From CAXXHQ01 sp963665265 (GTDB lineage: Bacteria; Planctomycetota; Planctomycetia; Pirellulales; Thermoguttaceae): a stretch of 64,000 bases of DNA. The notes beneath the pieces were generated by a model, which did no database searches, had not been told where the DNA came from, and saw only the letters and a list, made by a program, of their open reading frames with translations. Location: the NCBI GenBank assembly GCA_963665265.2, contig CAXXHQ010000001.1:806001-870000 (forward strand), written 5' to 3'. The position numbers and the translations under genes are program-made. Of the stretch, positions 61,071 through 64,000 are shown in pieces. Each line of letters opens with the position of its first letter. Position 1 is the stretch's first letter.

Positions 61071-61178
61071 CGTCGATCGCTCCGCGTCAAGAAAACCGCA
61101 AGGCGACCTTCGTCGTCGATCATTTCGACGGCGAAAATCGCCTTGTGTATTATATCAGACTGTCAACCGCGGGAGCGA

Positions 61179-61775
61179 TTACTCGGCGGCCTTTTGTGCT
61201 TCCGGCTCGCCGGCGTCAAAAGTCGGACGAACGGCTTGACGCTTCACGCGATCATTGCCTTTACCGACGAATTCAAGGATGGCCCGAGCGCCGTTGTCGC
61301 CCAAACGCGGTTTGGCCAACTTCATGATGCGGGTGTAACCGCCGTTTCGCTCAAGGAATCGCGGAGCGACCACGTCGAGCAAGACGGCCACGGCCTTCTT
61401 ATCGCCGAGAAGAACGATCAAGCGGCGACGAGCGGCGACCACCGGAGCCATCGCCTTCGCCCAACTCGACCATTTCTCGCTCTCACGCCACGACTTCCAA
61501 CCGGCGCTGTTGCGCGCTTCAGTCGTGCCGAGCTTGTCGGCCTCTTGCTTCTTTTCCCAAGCCACGCAAGCGATGCGAACGCAACGCTCGACGAGCGGGC
61601 GGACTTCTTTCGCCTTCGGCAACGTCGTTACGATGCGACCGGCGGTCTTCGGAGCGTTATCCTCGTCCGTCGCGTCACGCTCGGTCAAAATAAGAGCGCT
61701 CGCCAAGTTGCGTAATAAGGCTCGTTGATGATTCGGATTTCGGCCGAGCTTTCGGCCCCGTCTTCTATGTCGCAT
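61179..61775 (-). CDS. rplQ: 50S ribosomal protein L17 (extended)
   Basis: 198 residues, compared with about 120-130 in most bacteria. The conserved N-terminus MRHRRRGRKLGRNPNHQRALLRNLASALIL and the end block VLLDVVAPRFLERNGGYTRIMKLAKPRLGDNGARAILEF are intact. An insert of about 60 residues lies between them (WEKKQEADKLGTTEARNSAG.., WSSWAKAMAPVVAARRR), and a short tail (RQAVRPTFDAGEPEAQKAAE) follows. It ends the alpha operon after rpoA. Confidence 0.95.
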   Translation of the reverse strand: MRHRRRGRKLGRNPNHQRALLRNLASALILTERDATDEDNAPKTAGRIVTTLPKAKEVRPLVERCVRIACVAWEKKQEADKLGTTEARNSAGWKSWRESEKWSSWAKAMAPVVAARRRLIVLLGDKKAVAVLLDVVAPRFLERNGGYTRIMKLAKPRLGDNGARAILEFVGKGNDRVKRQAVRPTFDAGEPEAQKAAE

Positions 61776-61859
61776 GGTCGCGCCGTGGATATAGAACTAT
61801 ATGAATGGTAATATTCGGTGATCGGTCTTAACGAGACCGCGAGTGACAAACTAATTTCT

Positions 61860-62855
61860 TTAACGCACGCCGGCCGGCGCCGGAACTTTCATGCCGAGCC
61901 GCAAACCAATGTCGGTTAGCTTCTCGCGAACTTCCGTCAACGTCGTCTCGCCGAAGTTGCGAACTTCCAACAACTGATCCTCGGACCGCTGTACGAGATC
62001 CCGGACGGTGCTGATGTTTTCCGATTCGAGGCAATTCGTCGCTCGAACCGAAAGATCCAATTCGGCGAGGCTCATGTTCAACTTGGCCTCTAAAGCCGGA
62101 TCGGTTCCGAAACCGCTGGACGAACGCGATTCGCTGTGAACGGCGCCCCCCAACTCGGAATATTGAACAAACGGATTGAGATGCTTACGCAAAATCTTCG
62201 CCGCTTCGACCAAAGCCAAATCAGGCGTGACCGAGCCGTCCGTCCAAATCTCAAACGTCAACTTATCGTAGTTCGTCTTCTGGCCGACGCGCGTCTCTTC
62301 GACCTCGTAACGGCAACGAACGATCGGACTGAATACGGCGTCAATCGGAATAATCCCGATCTCTTGCACGGCGGGCGTATGCTCCGTCGAAGGAACGTAT
62401 CCGCGCCCGTTCTCGACCACCATCTCCAAGCTGAAAGGAACGTCTTCCGTAAGCGTGGCGATCACATGATCCTTGTTGATCACTTCCACCTGATCGTCGG
62501 TGATGACGTCGGCGCCGGTGATCGGCCCCTTGACGCTCTTCTCAATGCGAATCACTCGCATCGACTCGCTATGGTTCTTGACCACCAGCGACTTGACGTT
62601 AAGGATGATGTCGCATACGTCTTCCAACACGCCAGGCAGCGAGCTGAACTCGTGCTGTGCGCCGTGAAGCTTGATTTGGGTGATCGCGCTGCCCTCCAAG
62701 CTGGATAGCAGAATGCGGCGGATGCTGTTTCCGACCGTGGCTCCAAATCCTCGCTCAAACGGCTCGGCGGTGAATTTTCCGTAAGTTGACGTTAAGTTCG
62801 CTCGGTCAGTCGTAATCAGACTGGGCAACTCCAGTCCGCGCCAACGAATTCGCAT
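61860..62855 (-). CDS. rpoA: RNA polymerase alpha subunit
   Basis: 331 residues. N-terminal dimerisation domain with FTAEPFERGFGATVGNSIRRILLSSLEG and the linker to the C-terminal domain LDLSVRATNCLESENISTVRDLV with the GETTLTEVREKLTDIGL end, both typical. The frame is open to a TTG at 62873, but ATG 62855 with GGAG 8 bases upstream is chosen. rpsD lies 257 bases upstream; that spacer contains a perfect CCGGGATATCCCGG palindrome. rplQ follows. Confidence 0.97.
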   Translation of the reverse strand: MRIRWRGLELPSLITTDRANLTSTYGKFTAEPFERGFGATVGNSIRRILLSSLEGSAITQIKLHGAQHEFSSLPGVLEDVCDIILNVKSLVVKNHSESMRVIRIEKSVKGPITGADVITDDQVEVINKDHVIATLTEDVPFSLEMVVENGRGYVPSTEHTPAVQEIGIIPIDAVFSPIVRCRYEVEETRVGQKTNYDKLTFEIWTDGSVTPDLALVEAAKILRKHLNPFVQYSELGGAVHSESRSSSGFGTDPALEAKLNMSLAELDLSVRATNCLESENISTVRDLVQRSEDQLLEVRNFGETTLTEVREKLTDIGLRLGMKVPAPAGVR

Positions 62856-63112
62856 GGGAAAGCTCCGATCCAATGAACTGGCGGCAAACGTTTATTTCGG
62901 GGGGACGCGCTCGCGTCGGTCTCAACCGGGATATCCCGGGACGACCGGACGGTTCGCGACGGCGCTCCGCTATCCCCGAAGTCGGCCAATTGTGCGGTAA
63001 CGGCTAGTATATCAAAGCGGGCGGCAGACGAAAACTAGGCCAGTTTCGTCGCGTCGGGCGATTTACGCCGCTTTTTGTCGGCCGATTCCCGGCCTCGCGG
63101 CGTTCGCCTTAA

Positions 63113-63739
63113 CTACTTGGAACAAAATTCGACGATCAACTGGGTTTGGACCGGAATCGATGCGTCCGAGGCTTCCGGCATGCGAAGGACTTGACCCTCA
63201 GGTTGAGCGGCGTCCATACGATGAAGGAAATCAGGCACGTCGCGATTCAACTCGGCCAAAGCGGCCTTAACCATCTCCTCCGACTTCGACCGAGCCTTGA
63301 CGCGAACAATGTCGCCGGCGCGGGTCAAAAAGCTGGGAATGTTCACTCGACGACCGTTGACGGTGATATGACCGTGGGTAATGATCATGCGGGCCTGAGC
63401 TCGCGATCGACCAAATCCCAAACGATAGACGATGTTGTCCAAGCGACGTTCCAAAAGGCTCATCAACCGTTCGCCGGTGTTGCCCTTTCCTTTGTTCGCC
63501 TGGGCGAACAACTTGCGGAACTGACGCTCGAGTACGCCGTAGTGATTCTTGACCTTTTGCTTTTCACGCAGGTGCAAGCCGTAGTCCGTCGATTTGCCGC
63601 GGCGAGAATTGTGCATTCCCGGCGGGGCGTCGCGGCGCTCAAACGCGCACTTGGGCGTATCGCAGCGACTTCCCTTGAGGAAGAGCTTTTGCCCTTCACG
63701 ACGGCAGAGCCGACAAACAGGTCCGTTTTGACGAGCCAT
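63113..63739 (-). CDS. rpsD: 30S ribosomal protein S4
   Basis: 208 residues, normal length. N-terminal Zn-type Cys set CRLCRREGQKLFLKGSRCDTPKC, the S4 signature SLLERRLDNIVYRLGFGRSRAQARMIITHGHITVNGRRVNIPSFL, and the usual end VQTQLIVEFCSK. Downstream of rpsK and upstream of rpoA, the common alpha operon order. S4 is known in other bacteria to regulate this operon by binding its own mRNA; nothing in the sequence here shows or excludes that. Confidence 0.97.
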   Translation of the reverse strand: MARQNGPVCRLCRREGQKLFLKGSRCDTPKCAFERRDAPPGMHNSRRGKSTDYGLHLREKQKVKNHYGVLERQFRKLFAQANKGKGNTGERLMSLLERRLDNIVYRLGFGRSRAQARMIITHGHITVNGRRVNIPSFLTRAGDIVRVKARSKSEEMVKAALAELNRDVPDFLHRMDAAQPEGQVLRMPEASDASIPVQTQLIVEFCSK

Positions 63740-63806
63740 AGGCTTCTATCTCCCAACCAAAATATCTTTCGCTGTACTCTCAGAGCGCCTAAACACGCGG
63801 AAACTC

Positions 63807-64000
63807 TTACACGCGGCGACGCTTCTTCGGACGGCATCCGTTGTGCGGCAACGGCGTGACGTCTTCAATCGACTTGATTTTCAAACCGGCGGCTTGCAAG
63901 GCGGTTATCGCGCTCTCGCGACCGCTGCCCGGACCCTTGACCCGAACGTCCACCTCACGCATCCCGTTCTTGATCGCCTTTTCGGCAGCCTGCTGCGCCG
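63807..64000 (-). CDS. rpsK: 30S ribosomal protein S11 (C-terminal part, cut by window end)
   Basis: 64 codons of the C-terminus are present, reading AQQAAEKAIKNGMREVDVRV, then KGPGSGRESAITALQAAG and ending DVTPLPHNGCRPKKRRRV, the classic S11 end. The 5' part is beyond the window. It is the first visible gene of the alpha operon rpsK-rpsD-rpoA-rplQ, 67 bases before rpsD. Confidence 0.96.
   Translation of the reverse strand, partial: AQQAAEKAIKNGMREVDVRVKGPGSGRESAITALQAAGLKIKSIEDVTPLPHNGCRPKKRRRV

Noticed and set aside
1..64000. tRNA, rRNA, insertion sequence, integrase or prophage genes
   Set aside because: I looked through all spacers and found no cloverleaf with CCA-acceptor pattern, transposase motif or phage structural gene. 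Manual inspection can miss a divergent tRNA; a covariance-model scan would settle it.

Overview
The window is about 64 kb of moderately GC-rich bacterial chromosome, densely coded on both strands. No database search was possible. I infer an anaerobic member of the Planctomycetes (Pirellulales-like). The grounds are a very Cys/Pro-rich secreted repeat protein, many small secreted or lipoprotein genes of unknown function, an L17 ribosomal protein much longer than usual, and short palindromic or G/C-tract repeats scattered through the spacers. The anaerobic lifestyle is read directly from two [FeFe]-hydrogenase operons and a FlxABCD-HdrABC operon. The phylum assignment is an inference.

Layout. 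1-34 kb: housekeeping and planctomycete-type genes. These are mnmA, hemE, the Cys-rich secreted protein, a pabA/trpG amidotransferase, an SPFH protein, a HEAT lipoprotein, a diadenylate cyclase, NAD kinase, a BrnT-like/XRE toxin-antitoxin pair with a visible operator, the guaA-xseB-ispA-dxs run, surE, small envelope proteins, a BioF-like enzyme and a sigma/anti-sigma/PDZ operon. From 27.2 to 34 kb, on the minus strand, lies hdrC-hdrB-hdrA-flxD-flxC-flxB-flxA, a flavin-based electron-bifurcating NADH/disulfide-reductase complex.

34.3-53.4 kb is the most interesting region, a hydrogen-metabolism and hydrogen-sensing island. It holds a response regulator fused to a lipoyl-less GcvH-like domain, an NtrC-type sigma-54 activator, a trimeric bifurcating [FeFe] hydrogenase (hydC-hydB-hydA) behind a clear -24/-12 promoter, and a sensory [FeFe]-hydrogenase fused to a histidine kinase. 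These are followed by a receiver, a receiver-kinase, a PAS kinase and a beta-CASP RNase-like protein. A second, differently ordered [FeFe] hydrogenase operon, with a tandem HndB/HndC-like fused subunit, runs on the opposite strand. The genes suggest one circuit: the H-cluster kinase senses H2 or redox state, phosphate passes to receivers including the NtrC protein, and sigma-54 RNA polymerase turns on the hydrogenase and the GcvH-like regulator.

53.6-64 kb: a polyphosphate cluster (CHAD protein, Ppx/GppA-HD, Ppk1), a lipoprotein, a metallopeptidase-like protein and the alpha ribosomal operon (rpsK-rpsD-rpoA-rplQ), cut by the window end inside rpsK. I saw no tRNA, rRNA, CRISPR array, transposase or prophage.
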